From Barnesiella sp. An22 (GTDB taxonomy: Bacteria; Bacteroidota; Bacteroidia; Bacteroidales; Barnesiellaceae), in assembly GCF_002159975.1 (NCBI RefSeq), contig NZ_NFJR01000004.1:186001-250000 (forward strand): DNA of 64,000 nt, written 5' to 3'. Each line of letters starts with the position of its first letter. The stretch's first letter is position 1. The position numbers and the translations under genes are program-made. Of this stretch, positions 34,387 to 42,016 are shown piece after piece. A model generated the notes under the pieces. The model saw only the letters and a program-made list of their open reading frames with translations. It did not search any database and had not been told where the DNA came from.

Positions 34387-34431
34387 AAAACAGTATTCGA
34401 GATTAGTTGTTTGTATGTGATGTAACAACAG

Positions 34432-34439
34432 CAAAGGTA
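34432..34439 (-). promoter_or_regulatory. Promoter -7 box of the DUF308 gene
   Basis: TACCTTTG on the minus strand, about 45 bp before the start at 34386. Confidence 0.6.
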
Positions 34440-34535
34440 GCAAGATGTTTGTGAATAGCCTCGATAGTGAAACGCTATTTAACAGCCTTGCCTGCAGAAG
34501 CCGCGGCCGGAGTGTGTGAATTTGGGAATATTTAT

Positions 34536-34543
34536 TACCTTTG
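34536..34543 (+). promoter_or_regulatory. Promoter -7 box of the lipid kinase gene
   Basis: TACCTTTG. The leader to 34660 is about 110 nt, GC-rich, and holds a small hairpin AGAGG/CCTCT (34623-34636). Confidence 0.6.
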
Positions 34544-34659
34544 TCCCCGCTGCGGTAAATCGCGGTCGAGCCGGGTCGCTTGGATGCGGCTGTGTCGACA
34601 TCGATGCAAGAGGCTCCACACGAGAGGTTTACCTCTATTTTCGAAACAAAAAAGATGCT

Positions 34660-35628
34660 ATGCCTGCACCGAAAAAAATCTTAGCCATCATAAATCCCAT
34701 TTCGGGAACCAAAGATAAAGAGGAACTGCCTGCCTTGATCGACGAGGTGATAGACCCGTCGAAATACAGCGTGGAGTGCCGCTTCACCCAATATGCCGGC
34801 CATGCGGCCGAGATGACCCGCCAGGCTGTTGCCGACGGGGTAGATGTGGTGCTCTCGGTCGGGGGCGACGGTACCTGCAACGAGATTGCCCGCGAATTGA
34901 TAAACACCTCCACGGCGCTGGCCATCGTGCCGGTGGGCTCGGGCAACGGGTTGGCCCGCCACCTGGGTATCTCGATGGATGCCCGCAAGGCGCTCGAGAT
35001 TGTCAACGATGGGGTAATCGCCGACCTCGACTACTGCACGGCCAACGGCCGCCCCTTCTTCTGTACTTGCGGGGTGGGGTTCGACGCGCTGGTGAGCCTC
35101 AAGTTTGCGCAGGGAAAACGTCGCGGCAAGCTGGCCTATGTGGCCAAGGCGCTCACCGAGTACCTCAAGTACAAGTCGGAGACCTATCAGATTGAGATGC
35201 CCGACGGTACTGTCACCGAGAAGGCCTTCCTCATTGCCTGCGGCAACGCCTCGCAATATGGCAACAACGCCTATATCGCCCCCCATGCCAGCATGCAGGA
35301 CGGCAAAATAGACGTCACGGTGCTCATGCCCTTTACCCCCTTCGACACGGCGGGGTTGGCCCTGTTGCTCTTCACCAAGCATATCGATCAGGATGCCAAC
35401 ATCAAGAGCTTTACCACCGAGTCGCTCGTCATCAAGCGCGAGAAACCGGGGGCCATGCACCTCGATGGTGAGCCTGTCGAGATGGGTACCCGCATCGACA
35501 TCCGCTGCTTCAAAGGCGGCCTGCGCGCCCTCATTCCGGCCGAGGATCCCAAGCGCTCCATCATCGAGCCCTTCGCCTCGGTATTCTGGGAGTTTATCGA
35601 GACCGTGCGTCAGGAGTTGAATATCTGA
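34660..35628 (+). CDS. Diacylglycerol/lipid kinase, YegS/DgkB type
   Basis: 322-residue lipid kinase of the diacylglycerol kinase catalytic family. The nucleotide-binding motif is VVLSVGGDGTCNEIA (about residues 63-77) with VPVGSGNGLARHLG (about 90-103) after it; FICTCGVGFDA-like FFCTCGVGFDALVS and the C-terminal HLDGEPVEMG complete the pattern. It would phosphorylate diacylglycerol or a related lipid at the membrane. ATG at 34660 begins the conserved MPAPKKILAIINPISG; the frame upstream of it overlaps the promoter. Confidence 0.92.
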   Translation: MPAPKKILAIINPISGTKDKEELPALIDEVIDPSKYSVECRFTQYAGHAAEMTRQAVADGVDVVLSVGGDGTCNEIARELINTSTALAIVPVGSGNGLARHLGISMDARKALEIVNDGVIADLDYCTANGRPFFCTCGVGFDALVSLKFAQGKRRGKLAYVAKALTEYLKYKSETYQIEMPDGTVTEKAFLIACGNASQYGNNAYIAPHASMQDGKIDVTVLMPFTPFDTAGLALLLFTKHIDQDANIKSFTTESLVIKREKPGAMHLDGEPVEMGTRIDIRCFKGGLRALIPAEDPKRSIIEPFASVFWEFIETVRQELNI

Positions 35629-35680
35629 TAGTTAGTTGTTATTCCATGAAGATGTGATTGTCGAGCGGCCGCAGACCGTG

Positions 35681-36187
35681 TTAGCCACCCTGCCTACGGT
35701 CGGCCAGTTCGATGACTTCGAGGTCTTTGATTTCGGCCCCGTCGATGACGAAGCGCACGAGGGTGCGTTTCTTGTGGAATCCGTACAGACCGGCGGCTCC
35801 GGGGTTGATGTGGAGGCATTTCAAGGTTTTGTCGTAGAGTACCTTCAGGATGTGCGAGTGGCCCGAGATGAAGAGTTTGGGCGGATGAATGTAAATCTGG
35901 GGTATCACCTCGCGGGCATATTTGCCGGGGTATCCGCCGATGTGGGTCATCCACACGTCCACCCCCTCGATGGTAAACCGCTGGTGTTGCGGGTAGCGCA
36001 GGCGCAATTCGTGACCGTCGATGTTGCCATAGACGGCCCGGAAGGGCTTCAGCGCCTCGAAGCGGTCGGCCAGCTCGACCGAGCCGATGTCGCCCGCGTG
36101 CCAAATCTCGTCGCACTCGGCAAAATATTTCGCGTAACGGTCGTCCCACCAGGCGTGGGTATCGGATAACAGACCAATCTTTACCAT
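35681..36187 (-). CDS. Metallophosphoesterase, YfcE/MJ0936 type
   Basis: 168-residue phosphodiesterase of the calcineurin-like fold. Metal-binding motifs in order: LLSDTHAW (Asp, His), WHAGDIGS (Asp), VYGNIDGHEL (Asn replacing the usual GNHD arrangement with GNID, as in this subfamily), MTHIGG and ISGHSHI. The length matches the YfcE group, which cleaves small phosphodiesters. ATG at 36187; a TTG further upstream is less likely. Convergent with the lipid kinase gene. Confidence 0.9.
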   Translation of the reverse strand: MVKIGLLSDTHAWWDDRYAKYFAECDEIWHAGDIGSVELADRFEALKPFRAVYGNIDGHELRLRYPQHQRFTIEGVDVWMTHIGGYPGKYAREVIPQIYIHPPKLFISGHSHILKVLYDKTLKCLHINPGAAGLYGFHKKRTLVRFVIDGAEIKDLEVIELADRRQGG

Positions 36188-36251
36188 GACTTCTTTTCTC
36201 AATTTAAGGGTAAAAGTACGGCAATAATTTGTAAAGTCGAAAAAAAACAGC

Positions 36252-36259
36252 TACATTTG
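36252..36259 (+). promoter_or_regulatory. Promoter -7 box of tRNA-Gly
   Basis: TACATTTG, 17 bp upstream of the tRNA 5' end. Confidence 0.75.
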
Positions 36260-36276
36260 TCCCCACAGAAACAGAT

Positions 36277-36349
36277 GCGGTAGTAGCTCAGTTGGTAGAG
36301 CATCAGCTTCCCAAGCTGAGGGTCGCGAGTTCGAGCCTCGTTTGCCGCT
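36277..36349 (+). tRNA. tRNA-Gly (CCC)
   Basis: 73 nt. The acceptor stem GCGGTAG pairs with TTGCCGC (two G-U type pairs), D arm AGCTCAGTTGGTAGAGC, anticodon arm TCAGC-TTCCCAA-GCTGA with anticodon CCC, T arm GCGAG-TTCGAGC-CTCGT, discriminator T. CCA is not encoded, unlike the initiator tRNA. It has its own promoter and terminator. Confidence 0.95.
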
Positions 36350-36356
36350 CTTTGAG

Positions 36357-36390
36357 AAGCCGGTTTGCATGCAGCAAGCCGGCTTTTTTT
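36357..36390 (+). terminator. Terminator of tRNA-Gly
   Basis: AAGCCGGTTTGC (36357-36368) pairs with GCAAGCCGGCTT (36374-36385), loop ATGCA, followed by T5. Confidence 0.9.
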
Positions 36391-36408
36391 ATATATTCAT
36401 TCCGCCTG

Positions 36409-36472
36409 TCAATTCATAATTTTATGAATTGAGACGAGATATTGCCAATCTGGGAATTCATTTTTATATTTG
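36409..36472 (+). promoter_or_regulatory. Promoter of a tiny gene with a palindrome upstream
   Basis: TATATTTG at 36465-36472 with TTG at 36442-36444, 20 bp upstream, is a full Bacteroidota promoter. Just before it lies the perfect inverted repeat TCAATTCATAA / TTATGAATTGA (36409-36419, 36422-36432), a possible regulator-binding site. Confidence 0.65.
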
Positions 36473-36528
36473 TTGTGATTTTTCTTACGTTTAGTTAATA
36501 TAATTAACAGTATAGTCACAATCTAAAT

Positions 36529-36636
36529 ATGACGTTGAACGGAGTTTCGCAGACTTCTGTCCTCAATTATATGATACGGGACAATAAGTTGTATCTCTCG
36601 CAAGGCGACGAGACTGTCGTGTATGTAAGGCGATAA
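36529..36636 (+). CDS. Small protein of 35 aa, possibly the end of a decayed gene
   Basis: ATG at 36529 to TAA at 36636 encodes MTLNGVSQTSVLNYMIRDNK and then LYLSQGDETVVYVRR. The ending (strand, turn, strand, R-R) resembles the last strands of META or lipocalin-like domains, which are much longer, so this may be a truncated gene. Against that, it has a complete promoter with correct spacing and is followed by a 13 bp hairpin, so it still looks like a transcription unit. Function unknown. Confidence 0.45.
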   Translation: MTLNGVSQTSVLNYMIRDNKLYLSQGDETVVYVRR

Positions 36637-36657
36637 ACTTTGATCCGGAATATAGCA

Positions 36658-36689
36658 GCAGGGGATAGAATCGACGTTCTATCCCCTGC
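36658..36689. terminator. Hairpin between the tiny gene and the nitrilase fusion gene
   Basis: Perfect 13 bp stem GCAGGGGATAGAA (36658-36670) with TTCTATCCCCTGC (36677-36689), loop TCGACG. No long T run on either side; probably serves both convergent genes. Confidence 0.7.
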
Positions 36690-36713
36690 GTGCATATATT
36701 GGAAACACCGTGG

Positions 36714-38258
36714 TTATTCCTGACTTACCTTTTTCATCTTCACCTCGTAGAGGTCGCTGCGGCGGTCCTTGAGGTTGCGCACGCTGCCGTAGGTGTGGAG
36801 CTCGTTGAGCAGGTCGAGGTCGACGTCGGAGATGAGAATCATCTCGGTGTTGGGGGTAGCCTCGGCGCGGCGTCCATCGGTGGGGAAGGCGAAGTCGCAG
36901 GGGGTGAAGACTCCCGACTGGGCATACTGGATGTCCATGTTGTGCACCTTGGGCAAGTTGCCTACACTACCGGCAATGACCACGAAGCACTCGTTTTCGA
37001 TGGCCCGGGCCTGAGCGCAGACGCGCACGCGCGAGTAGGCATTCTGCGTGTCGGTGAGGAAGGGGACGAAGAGTATCTGCATGCCCTCGCCGGCCATGAT
37101 GCGCGACAGTTCGGGGAACTCGACATCGTAGCAGATGAGCACGCCTATCTTGGCGCAGTCGGTCTCGAAGGTGCGGATGGCTTTGCCGCCGTTCAAGCCC
37201 CAGCACTTCATCTCGTCGGGGGTGACGTGCAGTTTCTCGTACATCTCGTAGGTACCGTCGCGACGACACAGGTAGCCGATGTTGTAGAGCAGTCCGTCCT
37301 CTTTGATGAGGGGCATGCTGCCGGTGATGATGTTGATGTTGTAGCGGATGGCCAGGTTGATGAACCGCTCGCGTATCTCATCGGTGTATTGGGCCAGACC
37401 ACGGATGGCTTCCGATTCGCTCTCGTCGTTGAAGCGGGCCATGAGGGGGGCGTTGAAGTACTCGGGGAAGAGAACGAAGTCGCTTTGGTAGCTGCTCACC
37501 GAATCGACGAAGAACTCGACCTGTTCGAAGAGGTCGTCGAGCGTCTTGTAGCTGCGCATCTGCCACTGCACGAGTCCCACCCGCACGGTCGTCTTGGGCG
37601 AGATATACTCTTCGGTAGGCTCCTGGTAGTAGATGTTGTCCCACTGGAGCAGGCAGGCGAAATGTTTCGACTCCTCGTCGTTGGGCAGGTAGTTGCGCAT
37701 CACCTTGCGCACGTGGAAGTCGTTGGAGAGCTGGAAGAGCAGTACCGGGTCGAATATTTCGCGCTTGCGCACCTTGTCGATATACTCTTTGGGGCGCATG
37801 TGGTCGGCATACTTGTGGTAGTTGGGCAGCCGGCCGCCGAACATGATGGCCTTGAGGTTGAGTTTCTCGCACAGCTCCTTGCGGTATTCATACATACGGC
37901 GGGCGAGCCGCAGGCCGCGGTAGTCGGGGTGCACGAATACCTCGATGCCGTAGAGGATGTTACCCTTGCGGGTGTGGGTGTTGAAGGTCTCGTTGCCGGT
38001 CACCTGAGCATAGGTGTGGTCGTTTTTCACATCGTTGTAGTTGACGATGATCGAGAGGGCGCATCCCACGATTTTGCCATCGACCACGGTCACGATCTGC
38101 CCTTCGGGGAAGATGCGGATGAGTTTGTCTATCTGTTCGGGGGTCCAGAACACGTCGCTGCCGTCGGCATAGACCCGGGTGAACGAGCTGGCCAACTGGT
38201 CGTAGTCTTCGCGTTGCAGATTACGAATCTCTACTTTATTGATCTCTTTGGGTTTCAT
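36714..38258 (-). CDS. GNAT-nitrilase fusion protein (carbon-nitrogen hydrolase)
   Basis: 514-residue two-domain protein. Residues about 10-190 are a GNAT acetyltransferase-like domain (VEIRNLQREDYDQLASSF, EVFVHPDYRGLRLARRMYEYRKEL in part). Residues about 225-505 are a nitrilase-superfamily amidase with the catalytic triad Glu in LFPEYFNAP, Lys in YEKLHVTPDE and Cys in LICYDVEFPELSR. It may hydrolyse an amide and acetylate the product or the reverse; substrates are unknown. ATG at 38258 is supported by a -7 box at 38283-38290. It is a single gene, convergent with the tiny gene. Confidence 0.9.
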   Translation of the reverse strand: MKPKEINKVEIRNLQREDYDQLASSFTRVYADGSDVFWTPEQIDKLIRIFPEGQIVTVVDGKIVGCALSIIVNYNDVKNDHTYAQVTGNETFNTHTRKGNILYGIEVFVHPDYRGLRLARRMYEYRKELCEKLNLKAIMFGGRLPNYHKYADHMRPKEYIDKVRKREIFDPVLLFQLSNDFHVRKVMRNYLPNDEESKHFACLLQWDNIYYQEPTEEYISPKTTVRVGLVQWQMRSYKTLDDLFEQVEFFVDSVSSYQSDFVLFPEYFNAPLMARFNDESESEAIRGLAQYTDEIRERFINLAIRYNINIITGSMPLIKEDGLLYNIGYLCRRDGTYEMYEKLHVTPDEMKCWGLNGGKAIRTFETDCAKIGVLICYDVEFPELSRIMAGEGMQILFVPFLTDTQNAYSRVRVCAQARAIENECFVVIAGSVGNLPKVHNMDIQYAQSGVFTPCDFAFPTDGRRAEATPNTEMILISDVDLDLLNELHTYGSVRNLKDRRSDLYEVKMKKVSQE

Positions 38259-38282
38259 AGCTTCGTTATTTGTTTCGCGGTG

Positions 38283-38290
38283 CAAAATTA
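38283..38290 (-). promoter_or_regulatory. Promoter -7 box of the GNAT-nitrilase gene
   Basis: Reads TAATTTTG on the minus strand, 24 bp before the start at 38258. Confidence 0.65.
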
Positions 38291-38512
38291 CCGCTTTTTT
38301 GCGGGCATTGGTTGCTTGTGGCCCTATTTTCTTGGATTATGAGTAAATTTGTTGTGCCTCGGGCGGGGGGGCTGATGCCCTGTCGAGAAATTTTTTTGAA
38401 AAAAATCGGGGGTGTCTGCAACCTGCCGGGGGGTGACTTGCGTCTAATGGTTGAATTTCCGGAAAGAGAGATGAACAAAAAAATGATACATAAATTAAAA
38501 ACAGATAGCAAG

Positions 38513-39181
38513 ATGAAACGATTTGTAATGACAGCGCTCCTTTCACTCGTGTTGTGGACGGGCGCAACTGTAATGGCACAGACCGGGAATGTGAACCCGA
38601 CTTCAAAACCGACAGCAGCCGTGGCTGCGGCGACGACCGAAAGCGATACTCTTGGCGACATGAACGAGACCGAAGCCTACAAGGTGCGTATGGCCGAGAT
38701 TGAGCTGGAAAAACAACGGTCTTTGATGCATTATGAGGCCGATGCCGAGGATATTCTCGATGCGATTGTCCCAGTGTTGGGCATAACCGTTCCCTTCCTG
38801 TTTGCCTTCCTGGTTATCTTCTTCTTTATCTACTACCGCAACAAGAAGCAGAAGGCCCACTATCAGGTTATCGAGAAGGCCATCGAGGCCGGGCGTGAGT
38901 TGCCCGACGGATTTTTCGAGTCGCCCCGGTCGCGACAGGCTCGCCCCGACAAGCTGGTGACCCTCAACCAGGGCTTGGTATTCCTGGGTATCGGTTTGGG
39001 CTTTGCCATCTGGAGCATTGTGTTGTGGAGTATCAACGGTACCGAAGAGTTTGGCGATGGCGTGGGAATCTTCCTGTTGGGTCTGGCCGCTATCTTTATT
39101 CTGGTGGGTGCGGGCAAACTGATACTCTATCGGGTATCGTCGCGCCCCGATAACGATCACACCGATAATCAACCCGAATAA
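38513..39181 (+). CDS. DUF6249-like membrane protein
   Basis: 222 residues. A signal peptide (MKRFVMTALLSLVLWTGATVMAQ) is followed by a Thr/Ala-rich stretch, an amphipathic helix, a transmembrane segment (VPFLFAFLVIFFFIYYRNKKQKAHYQVIEKAIEAG region, about 95-125) and two more hydrophobic segments (LGIGLGFAIWSIVLW, IFLLGLAAIFILVGAG). The pattern RNKKQKAHYQVIEKAIEAGRELP resembles the DUF6249 family of unknown function. The start could also be at 38471 or 38486, but the signal peptide begins at 38513. First gene of a cassette with the sigma factor 14 bp downstream, so possibly a signal-sensing partner. Confidence 0.75.
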   Translation: MKRFVMTALLSLVLWTGATVMAQTGNVNPTSKPTAAVAAATTESDTLGDMNETEAYKVRMAEIELEKQRSLMHYEADAEDILDAIVPVLGITVPFLFAFLVIFFFIYYRNKKQKAHYQVIEKAIEAGRELPDGFFESPRSRQARPDKLVTLNQGLVFLGIGLGFAIWSIVLWSINGTEEFGDGVGIFLLGLAAIFILVGAGKLILYRVSSRPDNDHTDNQPE

Positions 39182-39195
39182 CCGGCCTCGACACG

Positions 39196-39741
39196 ATGGA
39201 GAAGACCGAGGATATGATGTGGGTGGCACGTTGCGCCCTGCTGGACGACCGCAAGGCTTTTGCCTCGCTGGTCGATAAATACCAGGGGCGGGTGAAGCGC
39301 TTCTTTCTGAGCCTCACCGGTGGCGACGAATCGCTCAGCGATGACCTGGCGCAGGAGACCTTCATTAAGGTCTACTACCACCTGCGCAGCTACAAGGGTC
39401 TCTCCTCGTTCTCGACCTGGCTCTTCAGGGTGGCCTACAACCTCTACTACGACGAGTTGCGCAAGCGGGGCGACCGCTACTTCGAGCCTTTGGACGAGGC
39501 GGCGACGATACCCCAGTCGCCCGAGCCGGTAGACCGCCGGCTCGACATGACCCAGGCTCTGTCGATACTGCGTCCCGAGGAACGTACGGTCGTTACCCTC
39601 TACTTCGTCGAGGATATGGCCATCGCCCGTATTGCCGCGGTGACGGGTATGCCCGAGGGGACCGTCAAGTCGTACCTCTCGCGCGCCAAACAAAAATTAG
39701 GAGAATATTTAAAGAAAAACGGATATGAAAGAGTGGAATGA
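39196..39741 (+). CDS. ECF-type RNA polymerase sigma factor
   Basis: 181-residue extracytoplasmic-function sigma factor. Region 2 is at about 20-85 (DLAQETFIKVYYHLRSYKG, FSTWLFRVAYNLYYDELRK), region 4 at about 115-170 (LSILRPEERTVVTLYFVEDMAIARIAAVTGMPEGTVKSYLSRAKQKLGEYL overall), with a normal helix-turn-helix. The next gene overlaps it by 17 bp and encodes a small membrane protein where an anti-sigma factor is usually found. Target promoters are unknown. Confidence 0.93.
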   Translation: MEKTEDMMWVARCALLDDRKAFASLVDKYQGRVKRFFLSLTGGDESLSDDLAQETFIKVYYHLRSYKGLSSFSTWLFRVAYNLYYDELRKRGDRYFEPLDEAATIPQSPEPVDRRLDMTQALSILRPEERTVVTLYFVEDMAIARIAAVTGMPEGTVKSYLSRAKQKLGEYLKKNGYERVE

Positions 39742-40051
39742 CGACCAGTGGCGGGAGCTTTTCGACCGACACACTCCCCAACCCCGGCGCGACCGGTGGT
39801 TTACCCGCCGGGTGATGAACCGACTGCCGCGCAAGCGGTGGAGCCTCGAGACGAAAATTTCGCTGGTGGTTCTGGTACTGATATTGCTCATCTGCACGGC
39901 CTTGTGTGTAGCTTTTGCCCGCGAGCTGACAGCGAACCCCTGCTGGAACTGTGCCGGTACCTGGGTGATGTATGGAGCCTTGACCGTGGCCTGTATCCTG
40001 TTGGGCGCACAGGCGAACTCTTTCTTCCGGTCGATTTACGACGCTTCCTGA
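39725..40051 (+). CDS. Small membrane protein, candidate anti-sigma partner
   Basis: 108 residues. The N-terminal 40 residues are charged and cytoplasm-like (MKEWNDDQWRELFDRHTP, WFTRRVMNRLPRKRW), followed by two hydrophobic helices (ISLVVLVLILLICTALCVAFA, WVMYGALTVACILLGA). The size, the order after an ECF sigma gene and the 17 bp overlap fit a membrane anti-sigma factor, but no zinc-finger HxxxCxxC motif is present. Function is inferred from context. Confidence 0.65.
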   Translation: MKEWNDDQWRELFDRHTPQPRRDRWFTRRVMNRLPRKRWSLETKISLVVLVLILLICTALCVAFARELTANPCWNCAGTWVMYGALTVACILLGAQANSFFRSIYDAS

Positions 40052-40078
40052 AACTGAAATAAATTTAAGTAAACATGC

Positions 40079-40118
40079 CAAGGAGCAGACGTCCCGTTGC
40101 TGGGGTGCCTGCTCCTTG
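40079..40118. terminator. Hairpin between convergent operons
   Basis: CAAGGAGCAG (40079-40088) pairs with CTGCTCCTTG (40109-40118) around a 20-base loop. T-poor tail, so terminator status is moderate. Confidence 0.6.
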
Positions 40119-40140
40119 TGTGGTTTATGGCGAGCATCGT

Positions 40141-40893
40141 TCAACCCTGCGGCTTGCCGGCGATGGGCGAGTGGCGGGCGATGAACTCGGCAAACGACTC
40201 CTTGTAGGTGTCGGAGATGGGGATATACTCCTTGCCGAAGACGATGCGGTTGCGGTCGATCATCTTGATTTTACACCCCTGCACGATGAACGAGCGGTGC
40301 ACCCGGATGAACTGCCCCTCGGGCAGCATCTCTTCGAGCGACTTGAGGCTCAGCAGCGAGAGGATGGGGTGCGGCTCGCCCTCGAGATAAATCTTTACAT
40401 AGTCCTTCAGGCCCTCGATGTATAGAATCTTGTCGAGGGGTATCTGCTTGAGCTTGTAGTCGCTCTTGACAAAGATATAGGGGCTTTGTGCCGGTGTGGG
40501 TGCAGGGGTGCCGGCGGTACTGTTCCCCTCGGACAACTCGAACCATTGCAGTGTCTTTTGTGCCGCCTTGAGGAAATCGGCATAGGCGATGGGCTTGAGC
40601 AGGTAGTCGATGGCGTTGACCTTGTAGCTGTCTACGGCATACTGTCCGAAGGCGGTGGTAAAGACAATGCGGCTGCGCCCCTCGATCATGCGCGAGAACT
40701 CCATGCCGTCGAGCTCGGGCATCTGTATGTCGAGGAAGATGAGGTCGATGTCGCCCCGCGAAACCCGTTCGACCGCCTGCACGGCCGAGTTGAACGAAGC
40801 TTCCAGTTGCAGGAAGGGGGTACGCTTGACATAACTCTCCAGCAGTTCGATGGCCAGGGGTTCGTCGTCGATAATGCAGCATTTCAGGATCAT
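40141..40893 (-). CDS. LytTR family response regulator
   Basis: 250-residue response regulator. Receiver domain at about 1-120 with acidic pair IIDDEP, phosphoacceptor Asp in IFLDIQMPELDG and a conserved Lys in LLKPIAY. A Ser/Thr/Pro-rich linker leads to a LytTR DNA-binding domain at about 145-245 (IFVKSDYKLKQIPLDKILYIEG in part, FIRVHRSFIV). It is co-encoded with the histidine kinase upstream (18 bp gap) and follows the efflux genes. ATG at 40893 is preferred over an in-frame GTG at 40902. Confidence 0.92.
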   Translation of the reverse strand: MILKCCIIDDEPLAIELLESYVKRTPFLQLEASFNSAVQAVERVSRGDIDLIFLDIQMPELDGMEFSRMIEGRSRIVFTTAFGQYAVDSYKVNAIDYLLKPIAYADFLKAAQKTLQWFELSEGNSTAGTPAPTPAQSPYIFVKSDYKLKQIPLDKILYIEGLKDYVKIYLEGEPHPILSLLSLKSLEEMLPEGQFIRVHRSFIVQGCKIKMIDRNRIVFGKEYIPISDTYKESFAEFIARHSPIAGKPQG

Positions 40894-40911
40894 AGTCTCC
40901 ACGTATTTGGG

Positions 40912-41979
40912 TTAGTTCAAGTCGATGGTGAGCGACGAGCGGTAGACCCGTGCATCGCTCTCGGCATGCAGCGTGTACTTGCCGGGATAGAGCAGTTCGA
41001 GCTGTCGCGAGAGGTTTTTGAGCCCGATGCCCGAGCCGCTTTTGTCGTTCTCGTCTTTGGGGAAGCAGCTGTTCTCGATGCGGCACTCGATGACACCGGG
41101 CGAGGGTTCGCTCATGACGATGGTCACAAACGAGGGTTCGGTGGCGCTGGTGCCGTGCTTGAAGGCATTCTCGATGAGGGTGATGAAGAGCAGCGGAGCA
41201 ATCTGGTATCCCCGGCACAACCCTTGGGGCATATCGACCTCGACCTTCACGTGGCGGGCGAGCCGAAGCCGCATCAGTTCGATGTAGTTGTGGTTAAACT
41301 CCAGCTCTTTCTCCATGGGAACATAGGCCTGAGCATTTTCATAGAGTACATAGCGCAGCATCTTGCTCAACTCGAGCACGGCACTCTGCGCCCGGTCGGG
41401 GCTGATGGCGATGAGCGAGTAGATGTTGTTGAGGGTATTGAAGAGGAAGTGCGGGTTGAGCTGGTTCTTCAGGTTCTTCAACTCGGCCTCGGTGCGCTCC
41501 TGCTCCAGTTGCTTGCGCTCCTTCTCGGTGACAATCCACTTCTGCGTTATCTTGATGGCTACGCTCAATCCCACCATCAGAGCCAGGGTGATGGAATCCT
41601 GCCACTGCATGAGCCCCGGCCGTGGAGGACGAGGACCGCCCGGCCGCCTGAACAGGAACTCGTCGGGGATAATCATGCGGTGTACCAGATAGATGGCCAC
41701 ATTGGCTACCACGATGAGCAGCACGTTGTAGAGGATAAACTGTACCGGCTTTTTACGGAACAGCACCCGGTCGATGAGCCACAGATAGTTGATGTAGAAG
41801 ATGACCGCGATGCAGATGGGCTGGATATAGAACTTCATGAGGCTGAAGTTGCGTATGCGCCCCATACTCTCGAACCGCTCGATGAAGAGGAGCGGGAAGA
41901 GAAAGACAATCGTCCATGCAATGGCATGGATGAAGAGGGGATTCCATCGGAGGCGTATATGTTGCCGGTTGGGTGTCAT
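40912..41979 (-). CDS. LytS-type sensor histidine kinase
   Basis: 355-residue membrane histidine kinase of the His_kinase (LytS/YehU-like) family. Four hydrophobic segments lie in the first 150 residues, then a coiled-coil, the phosphoacceptor block QLNPHFLFNTLNNIYSL, and a HATPase with VPPLLFITLIENAFKHG-like PLLFITLIENAFKHGTS and GSGIGLKNLSRQLELLYPG. There is no large extracellular sensor domain. The start at 41979 lies five bases after its own -7 box (41984-41991). It may sense envelope stress relevant to the adjacent MacAB-type pump. Confidence 0.92.
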   Translation of the reverse strand: MTPNRQHIRLRWNPLFIHAIAWTIVFLFPLLFIERFESMGRIRNFSLMKFYIQPICIAVIFYINYLWLIDRVLFRKKPVQFILYNVLLIVVANVAIYLVHRMIIPDEFLFRRPGGPRPPRPGLMQWQDSITLALMVGLSVAIKITQKWIVTEKERKQLEQERTEAELKNLKNQLNPHFLFNTLNNIYSLIAISPDRAQSAVLELSKMLRYVLYENAQAYVPMEKELEFNHNYIELMRLRLARHVKVEVDMPQGLCRGYQIAPLLFITLIENAFKHGTSATEPSFVTIVMSEPSPGVIECRIENSCFPKDENDKSGSGIGLKNLSRQLELLYPGKYTLHAESDARVYRSSLTIDLN

Positions 41980-41983
41980 GGTA

Positions 41984-41991
41984 CAAAGATA
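41984..41991 (-). promoter_or_regulatory. Promoter -7 box of the histidine kinase gene
   Basis: Reads TATCTTTG on the minus strand four bases before the start codon; the transcript would be practically leaderless. The two-component pair can thus be made apart from the efflux genes upstream. Confidence 0.6.
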
Positions 41992-42016
41992 AAGATTTTG
42001 AGTATAAGAATGTCGA

